From an uncultured Rhodospirillales bacterium (GTDB lineage: Bacteria; Pseudomonadota; Alphaproteobacteria; CACIAM-22H2), in assembly GCA_937926175.1 (NCBI GenBank), contig CALANV010000011.1, positions 1 to 64,000 on the forward strand: DNA of 64,000 nt, in the 5' to 3' direction. The position numbers were made by a program, and so were the translations under genes. Every line of letters starts with the position of its first letter. Position 1 is the first letter of the stretch. A model generated the notes under the pieces. It did no database searches. It was not told the DNA's origin and saw only the letters and a list, made by a program, of their open reading frames with translations. Of the stretch, positions 9,150-16,673 are shown in pieces.

Positions 9150-9397
9150 CCTGATCGCGGTCGCGGGCTTTGTCGCCTCCGCATCGTCTGGTTCCCGCCT
9201 GCGAGTTTCGTCGTCGCGTTTCTGTCCGGGCTCATCGGCGGCATCGGCCGGTGCTCGACCCGCTCTACGGTCGCTACGGTGCGATCAAGGAGCGCATGAT
9301 CGGCACCAAGTGGCTGATGGTGGCGAGTGGTCTCGTCATGCTGTGGGAACGGCGCGAGGCGCTCGGCAGGATCCTGCAAACGAAGGTGAGCGCGTGA
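9150..9397 (+). pseudogene. Possible frameshifted small membrane-protein gene
   Basis: Two adjacent plus-strand frames look protein-like. One reads W-F-P-P-A-S-F-V-V-A-F-L-S-G-L-I-G-G from 9189, a hydrophobic segment. The next continues from about 9245 as D-P-L-Y-G-R-Y-G-A-I-K-E-R and then K-W-L-M-V-A-S-G-L-V-M-L-W before the stop at 9397. Joined by one base shift they would form a small two-helix membrane protein. No convincing start codon or ribosome site was found and no family is recognised. It converges with oxyR. Confidence 0.3.
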
Positions 9398-9403
9398 CGG
9401 CGG

Positions 9404-10330
9404 TCAGCGCTGCGCGCCCGCGTCCGTCCTGACGCCCGCCCGCTTGCGGAGTTCGTCCGCCAGCAGCAGGAACTCCTCGCGCCGGCCGCTGCCGCGCCGC
9501 CAGACGAGGCCGATGTCGCGCGATGGTTGCTTCGCCGCGAGCGGCCGCACCACGAGGCGCGTGCCCCTGAGGATACCCGCGTCGATGGCGAGTTGCGGCA
9601 GCAGCGTGATGCCGAGGCCGTTGTCCACCATCTGGACGAGGGTGTGCAGACTCGTCGCCTCGAACGCCTCCGCATGCGCCTTGTCGGTGAGACGGCACGC
9701 CGACAGCGCGTGTTCGCGCAGGCAGTGCCCGTCCTGGAGAAGAAGGAGATTCTCCGGCGGCACGTCGGCGGGCCGGATCGAAGGCGCCGTCGCGAGCTTC
9801 GAATCGCGCGGACAGGCCACGCTGAAACGGTCCTCGAACAGCGTGACGCTCTCGACGTTGCCGCACGCATAGGGAAGCGCGACGAGGAGAACGTCGAGCT
9901 TGCCGGCGTGGAGCTGTTCGACCAGCCGCTCGGTCAGATCCTCGGTCAGGAACAGCCGCAGCTTCGGATAGGCCTTGCGGAGCTGCGGCAGCACGCGCGG
10001 CAGCAGGAACGGCCCGATCGTCGGAATCACCCCCATGTGCACGGTGCCGGTCAGCGGTGCCCGCGCCGTTTTTGCGGCGCGGACGAGGGCCTCCGCGTCG
10101 TGCAGCAGAAGTCGGGCGCGCTCGGCGATGTCGCGGCCCAGCGGCGTGAGCACGACCTGCCGGCTGGTGCGGTCGACCAGTGCCGCTTCGAGGGAGTCCT
10201 CGAGTTCCTTGATGCCGGCACTCAGCGTCGGCTGCGTCACGTTGCAGGCGGCCGCGGCCCGCCCGAAATGCCGGTGATCGGCGACGGCGACGAGGTAGCG
10301 GAGCTGGCGCAGGCTGGGCAGATAAGTCAT
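9404..10330 (-). CDS. oxyR: Hydrogen-peroxide sensor OxyR (LysR family)
   Basis: This LysR-type activator has an N-terminal winged helix-turn-helix (L-R-Q-L-R-Y-L-V-A-V-A-D-H, F-G-R-A-A, T-Q-P-T-L-S) and a regulatory domain whose G-H-C-L-R-E-H-A-L-S-A-C segment places Cys203 and Cys212 nine residues apart. These correspond to the redox pair Cys199/Cys208 of the E. coli protein. It is divergent from ahpC-ahpD, its expected target. Three ATG codons compete; ATG 10330 gives the usual OxyR N-terminus and leaves the operator at 10329-10343 almost outside the gene, so it is preferred over 10336 and 10339. The length from there is 308 residues. Confidence 0.93.
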   Translation of the reverse strand: MTYLPSLRQLRYLVAVADHRHFGRAAAACNVTQPTLSAGIKELEDSLEAALVDRTSRQVVLTPLGRDIAERARLLLHDAEALVRAAKTARAPLTGTVHMGVIPTIGPFLLPRVLPQLRKAYPKLRLFLTEDLTERLVEQLHAGKLDVLLVALPYACGNVESVTLFEDRFSVACPRDSKLATAPSIRPADVPPENLLLLQDGHCLREHALSACRLTDKAHAEAFEATSLHTLVQMVDNGLGITLLPQLAIDAGILRGTRLVVRPLAAKQPSRDIGLVWRRGSGRREEFLLLADELRKRAGVRTDAGAQR

Positions 10331-10343
10331 AGACATCATCTAT
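10329..10343. promoter_or_regulatory. Putative OxyR operator (ATAG-N7-CTAT)
   Basis: The sequence ATAG, seven bases, CTAT fits the ATAG-N7-CTAT unit of OxyR sites and lies at the very start of oxyR, in the region between oxyR and ahpC. Another ATAG occurs at 10348-10351, but the expected paired half-site is not perfect. Placement suggests autorepression of oxyR together with activation of the peroxidase genes. Confidence 0.6.
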
Positions 10344-10450
10344 CGATATAGAAAAAACAATTCATTAGATCAATTACCACCCGACCCCCATCTTGCAGGT
10401 GTGACCGGCGGCGATCCGCCGCCATTGCGCAAGATCAGGGGAGAGTTCCA

Positions 10451-10594
10451 ATGGCAGATCCGACCAGCGTGCAACCCGGACCGTTCCGCCGGATTCCGAG
10501 CGATCGGCCGAGCCGGATCGATTGCACACAGCGCATCGTGGTTCTCGCCGGCCGCTTTCTTGCCCTGACCGAATGCGGGCCTCGCCGGAGCTGA
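10451..10594 (+). CDS. Small ORF of unknown function in the oxyR-ahpC gap
   Basis: This 47-codon frame starts at an ATG preceded by a good purine-rich site (AGGGGAGAG, about five bases before the start) and ends at TGA 10594, 52 bases before ahpC. The peptide is basic (several Arg), has no clear membrane helix and resembles no family known to me. It would be co-transcribed with ahpC if real. The ribosome site is the main argument; the composition is not distinctive, so it may instead be untranslated leader. Confidence 0.3.
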   Translation: MADPTSVQPGPFRRIPSDRPSRIDCTQRIVVLAGRFLALTECGPRRS

Positions 10595-10646
10595 GCGTTC
10601 CGGTGGGTCTTCATCCCTCAAACCTCATCCGAAAGGAAAAGCATCC

Positions 10647-11186
10647 ATGTTGACCGTCGGCGACAAGCTTCCCCAGTTCAACCTGACCGCCGTCCAGGGA
10701 ACCGATCCGAAGACGGCGTTCACCCCCGTCACGAACGGGACCTATGCCGGCAAGTGGCTGGTGATCATCGCCTGGCCGAAGGATTTCACCTTCGTCTGCC
10801 CGACCGAGATCGTCGGGTTCAACGAGCTGAACCGCGAGTTCGCGGACCGCGACGCGCAGCTCCTCGGCCTGTCGATCGACAGCGAGTTCGTGCATCTGGC
10901 CTGGCGCCAGAGCCGCGAGGATCTCGCCAAGGTCGCTTATCCCTGGCTCGCCGACATCAAGCGCGAGTTCTCGACGGCGCTAGGCATCCTTGACAGGAAC
11001 GAGGGCGTGTGCCTGCGGGCGACCTTCATCGTCGATCCCGAGGGCGTCATCCGCTACGTCGGTGTGAACGACCTCAACGTCGGCCGGAATCCGCAGGAAG
11101 TCCTGCGCGTCCTCGACGCACTGCAGACCGACGAGCTGTGCCCCTGCAACTGGCAGAAGGGCCAGGACACGCTGAAGGCGGCCTGA
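10647..11186 (+). CDS. ahpC: Alkyl hydroperoxide reductase AhpC (peroxiredoxin)
   Basis: This 179-residue thiol peroxidase reduces peroxides. Peroxidatic Cys51 lies in F-T-F-V-C-P-T-E. The C-terminus has D-E-L-C-P-C-N-W, with Cys165 and Cys167, the arrangement of the AhpC group that is reduced by AhpD rather than by the flavoprotein AhpF. The downstream gene is indeed ahpD. It is divergent from oxyR, and the leader contains an OxyR-type operator, so induction by peroxide is likely. The ribosome site is GAAAGGAAAAG upstream of ATG. Confidence 0.96.
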   Translation: MLTVGDKLPQFNLTAVQGTDPKTAFTPVTNGTYAGKWLVIIAWPKDFTFVCPTEIVGFNELNREFADRDAQLLGLSIDSEFVHLAWRQSREDLAKVAYPWLADIKREFSTALGILDRNEGVCLRATFIVDPEGVIRYVGVNDLNVGRNPQEVLRVLDALQTDELCPCNWQKGQDTLKAA

Positions 11187-11282
11187 GGAGCCTCCACTCG
11201 AGGCCGCGGCGGGCGGGTCGTTTTCGTGCCCCGGAGACGGCCCGCCCCTCTCCTCAACCCGTCACGGTAAGGAACGGAAGCC

Positions 11283-11834
11283 ATGTCGATCGAAGCTCTC
11301 AAGGACCGTTTGCCCGAATACGCCAAGGACCTGAAGCTGAATCTCTCCAGTCTCGCCGCCGAGGCGAGCCTCACCGAGCAGCAGCGCGCCGGCACCTTCG
11401 TCGCAGCGGCGCTCGCCGCGCGGAACGCCGACGTCATCGCCGCGGTCACGGCCGAGTTTGCGCCGCGTCTTTCGCCCGAGGTCTTCCAGGCGGCCAAGGC
11501 CGCCGCGGCGATCATGGGCATGAACAACATCTACTACCGCTTCGTGCATCTCGTCTCGGCCGCCGAGTACAAGACGATGCCGGCAAAGCTGCGCATGAAC
11601 GTCATCGCCCGGCCTGGCGTCGACAAGGTCGATTTCGAGCTGTGGTCGCTCGCCGTCTCGGCGGTCAACGGCTGCGGCATGTGCATCGATGCGCACGAGC
11701 GTGAGCTGCGCAAGGCCGGCCTTCCGGCCGAAGCGATCCAGGCCGCGGTGCGGATCGCCGCGGTGGTGCATGCGGTCGCCGGCGTCCTCGAGGGCGAGGC
11801 GGCGATCCCCGCCGATCTCGCGGCGGCGGCCTGA
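11283..11834 (+). CDS. ahpD: Alkylhydroperoxidase AhpD
   Basis: This 183-residue all-alpha protein has the CxxC redox centre N-G-C-G-M-C-I-D-A-H-E at Cys131/Cys134 with His138 close behind and Glu119 upstream, matching the proton-relay layout of the mycobacterial protein. It passes electrons, typically from dihydrolipoamide systems, to AhpC. It follows ahpC by about 96 bases and is probably in the same transcript. No ahpF is present, consistent with AhpD being the reductant. Confidence 0.95.
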   Translation: MSIEALKDRLPEYAKDLKLNLSSLAAEASLTEQQRAGTFVAAALAARNADVIAAVTAEFAPRLSPEVFQAAKAAAAIMGMNNIYYRFVHLVSAAEYKTMPAKLRMNVIARPGVDKVDFELWSLAVSAVNGCGMCIDAHERELRKAGLPAEAIQAAVRIAAVVHAVAGVLEGEAAIPADLAAAA

Positions 11835-11850
11835 GCGCCGTCGGGGTTCC

Positions 11851-12048
11851 ATGACCGGCATCCTCGTCGCCTGTGTGGCGCGCGGTGCGGCGTGCGGCGC
11901 CGCGCCGCTGCGCGCCGGCAGCGGCCGTACGCAGGACGGCGCGCGCGGCCGGCACCGTTCGTGTGGCCGTCGCGTGCGCTATGCGATCGGCGCCGTCATC
12001 TACGGCATGGCGGCGGTGCAGATCGCGTCGTCTGCGCTGCCGATGTGA
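11851..12048 (+). CDS. Small hypothetical ORF after ahpD
   Basis: This 65-codon frame starts 17 bases after the ahpD stop. It has a short hydrophobic N-terminus (T-G-I-L-V-A-C-V-A), an arginine-rich middle and a second hydrophobic stretch (Y-A-I-G-A-V-I-Y-G-M-A-A-V-Q-I). The spacing suggests it could be the third gene of the ahp transcript. Only a weak GGGG ribosome site is present and I recognise no family; high GC makes chance open frames common here. Confidence 0.25.
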   Translation: MTGILVACVARGAACGAAPLRAGSGRTQDGARGRHRSCGRRVRYAIGAVIYGMAAVQIASSALPM

Positions 12049-12186
12049 GTATCGATGGCACCTGTAACTTCCGGCCGATACCGTTCGACCGGCGCCGGGA
12101 CAGCCGAACGCCGCGCGTGATTTCGGGGACGGGGCGCGTTACAAGACGTCCGTTCGTCATGACCAAGCGATCGACCATCCTTCGCA

Positions 12187-13167
12187 ATGACCGTTCTCGT
12201 CACCGGTGCTGCCGGGTTCATCGGCTACCATGTCTGCGAGAAGCTGCTGTCGCGCGGCGAGCGCGTGATCGGCCTCGACAATCTCAACGACTATTATGAA
12301 GTCAGCCTGAAGGAGGCACGCGTCGCGCGGCTGCAGCGGCACCCGAACTTCCGCTTCGAGCGCCGCGACATCGCCACCCCCGGCGCGGTCGCGGAGCTGC
12401 TCTCGGGTCCCGACGCCATCGACCGCGTCATCCATCTCGCCGCGCAGGCCGGCGTCCGCTACTCGCTGACCAACCCCGAGGCCTATATCGAGGCCAACAT
12501 CATCGGTCACTTCAACGTGCTCGAGGCCTGCCGCCGGCATGGGCGGCTCAAGCATCTGGTCTACGCGTCGTCGTCATCGGTCTATGGCGGCAACAAGCGG
12601 CTGCCGTTCTCGGTCGAGGACAAGGTCGACCAGCCGGTGTCGCTCTATGCGGCGACCAAGGCGGCCGACGAGCTGATGACGCATTGCTACAGCCATCTCT
12701 ATCGCATTCCGGCCACGGGCCTGCGGTTCTTCACCGTCTACGGACCGTGGGGGCGGCCGGACATGTCGGCCTTCATCTTCACCAAGGCGATCCTGGAAGG
12801 CCGGCCCATCCGGGTCTTCAATCACGGCGACATGATGCGCGATTTCACCTACATCGATGACATCGTCGCCGGCGTCGTTGCGGCACTCGACCGGCCGCCG
12901 CCCGACGTACCGCGCGAGGCGCCGCATCGCCGTTACAATCTCGGCAATCATCGCGCCGAGGAGCTGCTGCGTTTCATCCAGGTGATCGAACGCGCGACGA
13001 ACCGCAAGGCGATCCTCACATTCGAGGACATGCAGCCCGGCGACGTCAAGGAGACCTACGCCGACATCGAACACGCGAGGCGTGATCTTGGCTTCGAACC
13101 CCGCACCACGATCGACGAGGGTATCCCCCGCTTCGTCGACTGGTTCCGCAAGTATTACGGCATCTAG
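12187..13167 (+). CDS. NAD-dependent epimerase, probable UDP-glucuronate 4-epimerase
   Basis: This 326-residue short-chain epimerase has the NAD-binding G-A-A-G-F-I-G motif at residues 7-13, the S-S-S-S-V-Y-G strand at about 128-134, and catalytic Tyr154 and Lys158 in Y-A-A-T-K. The D-N-L-N-D-Y-Y segment, F-T-V-Y-G-P-W-G-R-P-D-M-S and M-x-R-D-F-T-Y-I-D-D-I are typical of UDP-glucuronate 4-epimerases that make UDP-galacturonate for capsule or lipopolysaccharide. It stands alone and no other polysaccharide gene is nearby, so the precise substrate is inferred from family resemblance. Confidence 0.85.
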   Translation: MTVLVTGAAGFIGYHVCEKLLSRGERVIGLDNLNDYYEVSLKEARVARLQRHPNFRFERRDIATPGAVAELLSGPDAIDRVIHLAAQAGVRYSLTNPEAYIEANIIGHFNVLEACRRHGRLKHLVYASSSSVYGGNKRLPFSVEDKVDQPVSLYAATKAADELMTHCYSHLYRIPATGLRFFTVYGPWGRPDMSAFIFTKAILEGRPIRVFNHGDMMRDFTYIDDIVAGVVAALDRPPPDVPREAPHRRYNLGNHRAEELLRFIQVIERATNRKAILTFEDMQPGDVKETYADIEHARRDLGFEPRTTIDEGIPRFVDWFRKYYGI

Positions 13168-13690
13168 ACCTGGGGCGGTGCGGGCGGCTCGCCGGTCCCG
13201 GACGCGCGGTCCGGGGCCGTCGGCTGCGCCGTCGCGCAATCGTTTTTCGTGCGCCTGCTTGACCTCATCCGGCCGGCAGGGCGTTCCGTCACTGAGCCGA
13301 CGGGGGCCCGGCTCCGCCTGCGGCTGATCTCGCCGGCAGCAGCCACCGGCGTCTTTGCGAGCGGGACCGGACGTGGTGCGGCCGGGCATCGGCCTGCGAC
13401 CGTTGCCGATCCGGCAACACCGTGAGCAGTAATCGCCGCTTGTCAGCACGCTCGCCGGCTTCTACGAATTTTGCCGAAATGGCCGTGCCATTGACGGCTT
13501 TTTTCCGGGGGCGTGCAAACCGAAGGGTAAGCGTGGCTATCGCGTGCCCAGGTCAAAACAGAACGGACGTGCGGGGCCGGTATCAGGTATCGGCGCGAGG
13601 CGGTTCCTTCGCGAAACGCTGGGCCGCTTCTTCACAAGAGCGTCGAATGCGACAGCGCATAGATCAGAAGGCACAGAACGGAAGAGAGGT
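13168..13690. other. Non-coding stretch between epimerase and TRAP operon
   Basis: No credible gene is seen here. A terminator lies at 13473-13504. The last 180 bases before 13691 must hold the promoter of the TRAP operon, but no clear -35/-10 pair or operator could be picked out by eye. Confidence 0.5.
13473..13504 (+). terminator. Rho-independent terminator
   Basis: GCCG pairs with CGGC and AATGGC pairs with GCCATT around a CGT loop, with a one-by-two internal bulge, and six T residues follow at once. It lies about 300 bases past the epimerase stop and separates that gene from the TRAP operon. Confidence 0.75.
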
Positions 13691-14692
13691 ATGCCGATGT
13701 TCAAAAACAAGCTTTTGACGGTCGCCGCGGCGGCGTTCCTGGCCTGCGCCGGGGTCTCCGCCGCGACGGCACAGGAGGTTACCCTGCGCTTCGCCACGAT
13801 TACGGCCGAGTCCTTCCCCTATACGGACGGCGCGATGAAGTTCAAGGAACTGGTGGAGGCGCGTTCGAAGGGCAGCATCAAGGTTCTGTTCTATCCGGGC
13901 GGACAGCTCGGCAACGAGCGGCAGATCAACGAGGCGATCCTCGAGGGCTCGATCCAGATCGGCGTGGGGGCCGGCGCGATGGCGAACCTGGCGCCGATCT
14001 ACAACATCGTGCAGGTACCGTTCCTGATTCAGGGGCAAAGCCACATGGCCGCGATCGCCGACGGTCCGATCGGCGCCAAGCTGGCCGAGCGGATCAAGGA
14101 GCAGGCGGGCTTCGAGGTGCTCGCCTGGTTCAGCACCGGCGACAGCCCCATCGAAACCGTGAAGAAGCCGGTCCAGAGTCCGGCCGATCTGGCCGGCGTG
14201 AAGATCCGCGTGATCGAAACGCCGGTGCTGGTGGATGCGATGCGCGCGCTGGGCGCCAATCCGACGCCGCTGCCCTATACGGAGGTCTACACCGGTCTGA
14301 AGATGGGCGTGATCGAAGGGGCGCATCTCGACGTGCTGTCCGTCGATACGCTGAAGATCGCCGAGGTCGCGAAGTACATGACCGACTGGGATCAGATCAC
14401 CTTCGTCTCTGAACCCCGCCCGGTGATCATGAGCGCCAAGTACTTCGCCTCGCTCTCGCCGGAGCATCAGAAGCTGATCCGCGAGGCTATGCAGGAGGCC
14501 GCACAGCATGAACGCAAGGTCTTCCTCGACAAGATGGCCGCCATCCGCAAGAAGCTCGTGGAGCAGGGGGTGACGATCACCAAGGTCGACGCGGATGCGT
14601 TCGTCGAGCGGGTGCGTCCGGTCTGGGAGAAGTACGCGAAGCAGCTCAACGCCGAAGATCTGCTGGCCGAGATCATCGCGTTGCGCAAGTAA
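13691..14692 (+). CDS. TRAP transporter substrate-binding protein (DctP family)
   Basis: This periplasmic receptor of a TRAP carboxylate transporter has 333 residues. A signal peptide of about 26 residues (Lys-Asn-Lys, then a hydrophobic core ending A-A-T-A-Q) precedes the mature start E-V-T-L-R-F-A. The F-Y-P-G-G-Q-L-G-N-E-R-Q motif and I-Q-I-G-V-G-A region are diagnostic of DctP proteins. ATG 13691 follows AGAGAGG. It is the first gene of a dctP-dctQ-dctM set. The ligand cannot be read from the sequence; family members usually bind organic acids, so the link with the downstream hydantoinase genes suggests a carboxylated substrate. Confidence 0.92.
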   Translation: MPMFKNKLLTVAAAAFLACAGVSAATAQEVTLRFATITAESFPYTDGAMKFKELVEARSKGSIKVLFYPGGQLGNERQINEAILEGSIQIGVGAGAMANLAPIYNIVQVPFLIQGQSHMAAIADGPIGAKLAERIKEQAGFEVLAWFSTGDSPIETVKKPVQSPADLAGVKIRVIETPVLVDAMRALGANPTPLPYTEVYTGLKMGVIEGAHLDVLSVDTLKIAEVAKYMTDWDQITFVSEPRPVIMSAKYFASLSPEHQKLIREAMQEAAQHERKVFLDKMAAIRKKLVEQGVTITKVDADAFVERVRPVWEKYAKQLNAEDLLAEIIALRK

Positions 14693-14716
14693 TCCGCGGA
14701 CGGGGGCGCGAAACCT

Positions 14717-15208
14717 TTGGGCGCCATACTCGACTTTCTGTTCAAACGGGTGGCGGTCTTCGTGACCGCCGCCACGTTGACCGTGGCGCTGGCCGTCATG
14801 GGCGTCCAGGTGGTGTTCCGCTACGTTTTCAACAACAGCCTCGTCTGGGCAGAGGAGCTGGCGCGCTACGCCCTGGTCTGGAGTTCGATGATTGGCGCGG
14901 CGGTTGCCTACCGGCAGGGCAGCCACGTGGCGATCGCTGAATTCGTGGCGATCCTGCCCGAGGCGCTGCAAAGCGTGATCAGCCGCGCGGTGCATCTGCT
15001 GGTGCTCGGCTTCGCCTGCATTCTGGTGTGGCAGGGGGGGGCGTTGACCGTGCGCAACTTCGCCCGGCATCAGCTCGCCACCGCGCTTCCGATCGACATC
15101 GCCTGGGTCCAGCTCGCGATTCCGGTCGGCGGGGTGCTGCTGGTCATTGCCTCCCTTGAGGCCATCGTGCTCGGCAGGAAGCCTTCGGCGGGAGTGACGT
15201 CGGCATGA
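14717..15208 (+). CDS. TRAP transporter small permease (DctQ family)
   Basis: This 163-residue membrane protein has four predicted helices. The F-R-Y-V-F-N-N-S-L-V-W-A-E-E-L-A-R-Y block (helix 2 region) is the signature of DctQ subunits. Translation probably begins at TTG 14717, since no ATG gives the complete first helix. Its stop overlaps the ATG of the large permease, as is usual for these pairs. Together with the flanking genes it forms a complete sodium-coupled importer in the inner membrane. Confidence 0.92.
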   Translation: MGAILDFLFKRVAVFVTAATLTVALAVMGVQVVFRYVFNNSLVWAEELARYALVWSSMIGAAVAYRQGSHVAIAEFVAILPEALQSVISRAVHLLVLGFACILVWQGGALTVRNFARHQLATALPIDIAWVQLAIPVGGVLLVIASLEAIVLGRKPSAGVTSA

Positions 15209-16494
15209 TGACGTTGTTCGGCTGGTTCATCGTTCTGCTCGTGCTCGGCGTCCCCATCGCCTTCGTCCTCGGCATCGCCACCACGATCTACCTGCTCACG
15301 GCGGAGGCGATGCCGCTGTCCTCCATTCCACAGCGCATATTCGCCGGGCTCGATCAGTTCGTGCTGATGAGCATTCCGTTCTTCATTCTGTCGGGCGCGC
15401 TGATGAACGAGGCGCAGCTCACCGGCAGACTGATCCAGTTCGCCAATCATCTGGTCGGGCGCTGGCGCGGCGGTCTCGCACAGGCGAACGTCCTGGCCAG
15501 CATTTTCTTCGGCGGCATTACCGGCGCGGCCACGGCCGACGTCGCCGCCCTCGGCCCGATCCTCATTCCGGCGATGGTGAAGCAGGGCTATCGCCGCGAT
15601 TTCGCCACCGCGGTCACCGTGGCCAGCTCGCTCTGCGGACCGTTGATTCCTCCCAGCATTCCGATGCTGGTCTACGGCATTTCCTCCGGCGCCTCGATCG
15701 GCGCGCTGTTCCTCGCCGGGGCGACACCGGGTGTGGCCATCGGTCTGGCGATGCTGGCGCTGAACCGCTATCTGCTGCGCGACATGCCGCTGCAGAGCCC
15801 GACCAGCGAGTCCACGTCCTGGCTGGTCAAAGGCCGCGATTTTCTTGCCAGCCTGCGCATCGCGCTGGTGGCGCTGATGATGCCCGTGATCATCGTCGGC
15901 GGCGTGGTCGGCGGTATCGTCACGCCGACGGAATCGTCGGTGGTCGCCGTGCTCTACGCGATGTCGGTCGGCATCGCCATGCGGACTCTGAAGATCCGCG
16001 TCATGTGGGAGCTCATCGCCGGTGCTGCCATCGTTTCCGCGACGATCATGCTGATCGTCGCGGCCGCCAATCTGCTGGGCTGGGTGCTCGCCTTCGAGCG
16101 CATTCCGCAGGCGGTCGCCAGCGCCTTCCTGGCGCTCACCGATCAGGGCTGGGTGTTCCTCATCCTGGTCATCATCCTGCTGATGATCGTCGGCCTGTTC
16201 CTTGAGACCTCCGGCGCCATCATCATCCTGACGCCGGTGCTGCTGCCCGCCGCCGAAGCCTACGGCTTCGACCCGGTGCATTTCGGCGTCGTGATGGTGT
16301 TCGGACTCGTCATCGGCCTGCTGACGCCGCCGGTGGGCCTCTGCCTCTTCCTCGGGTGCAGCATCGGCAACGTCACGATGGGGCAGCTCGTACGGGCGTT
16401 GCTGCCGTATCTGGTGCTGCTCATCGTGGCCTACATCTTCTTCGCGTTCGTGCCGGCGGCGTCGCTGTGGCTGCCTAACCTTCTGATGGGTTGA
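15205..16494 (+). CDS. TRAP transporter large permease (DctM family)
   Basis: This 429-residue membrane protein has about a dozen hydrophobic segments. Family motifs include I-P-F-F-I-L-S-G-A-L-M-N near residue 55, G-G-I-T-G-A-A-T-A-D-V-A-A-L-G and P-P-S-I-P-M-L-V-Y-G, and the C-terminal L-T-P-P-V-G-L-C-L-F. It forms the transport channel with DctQ, driven by the ion gradient. It ends the TRAP operon; hyuA starts 180 bases later behind a separate promoter-like region. Confidence 0.94.
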   Translation: MMTLFGWFIVLLVLGVPIAFVLGIATTIYLLTAEAMPLSSIPQRIFAGLDQFVLMSIPFFILSGALMNEAQLTGRLIQFANHLVGRWRGGLAQANVLASIFFGGITGAATADVAALGPILIPAMVKQGYRRDFATAVTVASSLCGPLIPPSIPMLVYGISSGASIGALFLAGATPGVAIGLAMLALNRYLLRDMPLQSPTSESTSWLVKGRDFLASLRIALVALMMPVIIVGGVVGGIVTPTESSVVAVLYAMSVGIAMRTLKIRVMWELIAGAAIVSATIMLIVAAANLLGWVLAFERIPQAVASAFLALTDQGWVFLILVIILLMIVGLFLETSGAIIILTPVLLPAAEAYGFDPVHFGVVMVFGLVIGLLTPPVGLCLFLGCSIGNVTMGQLVRALLPYLVLLIVAYIFFAFVPAASLWLPNLLMG

Positions 16495-16590
16495 CGTATC
16501 GATGCGCGCAACCGCTCGATGCACGCCTGTTTTCGCCGTGCGCTGCGTCGGGCGTTCTGCGCGCTAAGTCCGGCGGAAGAGGGAATGGTG

Positions 16591-16628
16591 TTGACTTGTG
16601 CCGGCTCCGGTGTTTTTACTGAAAACAC
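16591..16628 (+). promoter_or_regulatory. Putative promoter with operator-like inverted repeat upstream of hyuA
   Basis: TTGACT at 16591-16596 resembles a -35 element. About 13 bases on, GTGTTTT at 16610-16616 and AAAACAC at 16622-16628 form a perfect 7-base inverted repeat with a five-base spacer, followed by a second ACTGAAAA unit. The repeat sits where a repressor would overlap a -10 region. Candidate ligand-responsive regulators are the XRE-cupin and LysR genes of the same island. Confidence 0.45.
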
Positions 16629-16673
16629 TGAAAAACGCGGGAAGGGTTCCTGCGCAAGAAAGGCAGATCGGAC

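Noticed and set aside
13544..13690. N-terminal extension of the TRAP binding protein
   Set aside because: The extension precedes a good ribosome site and would hide the signal peptide; ATG 13691 is the natural start.
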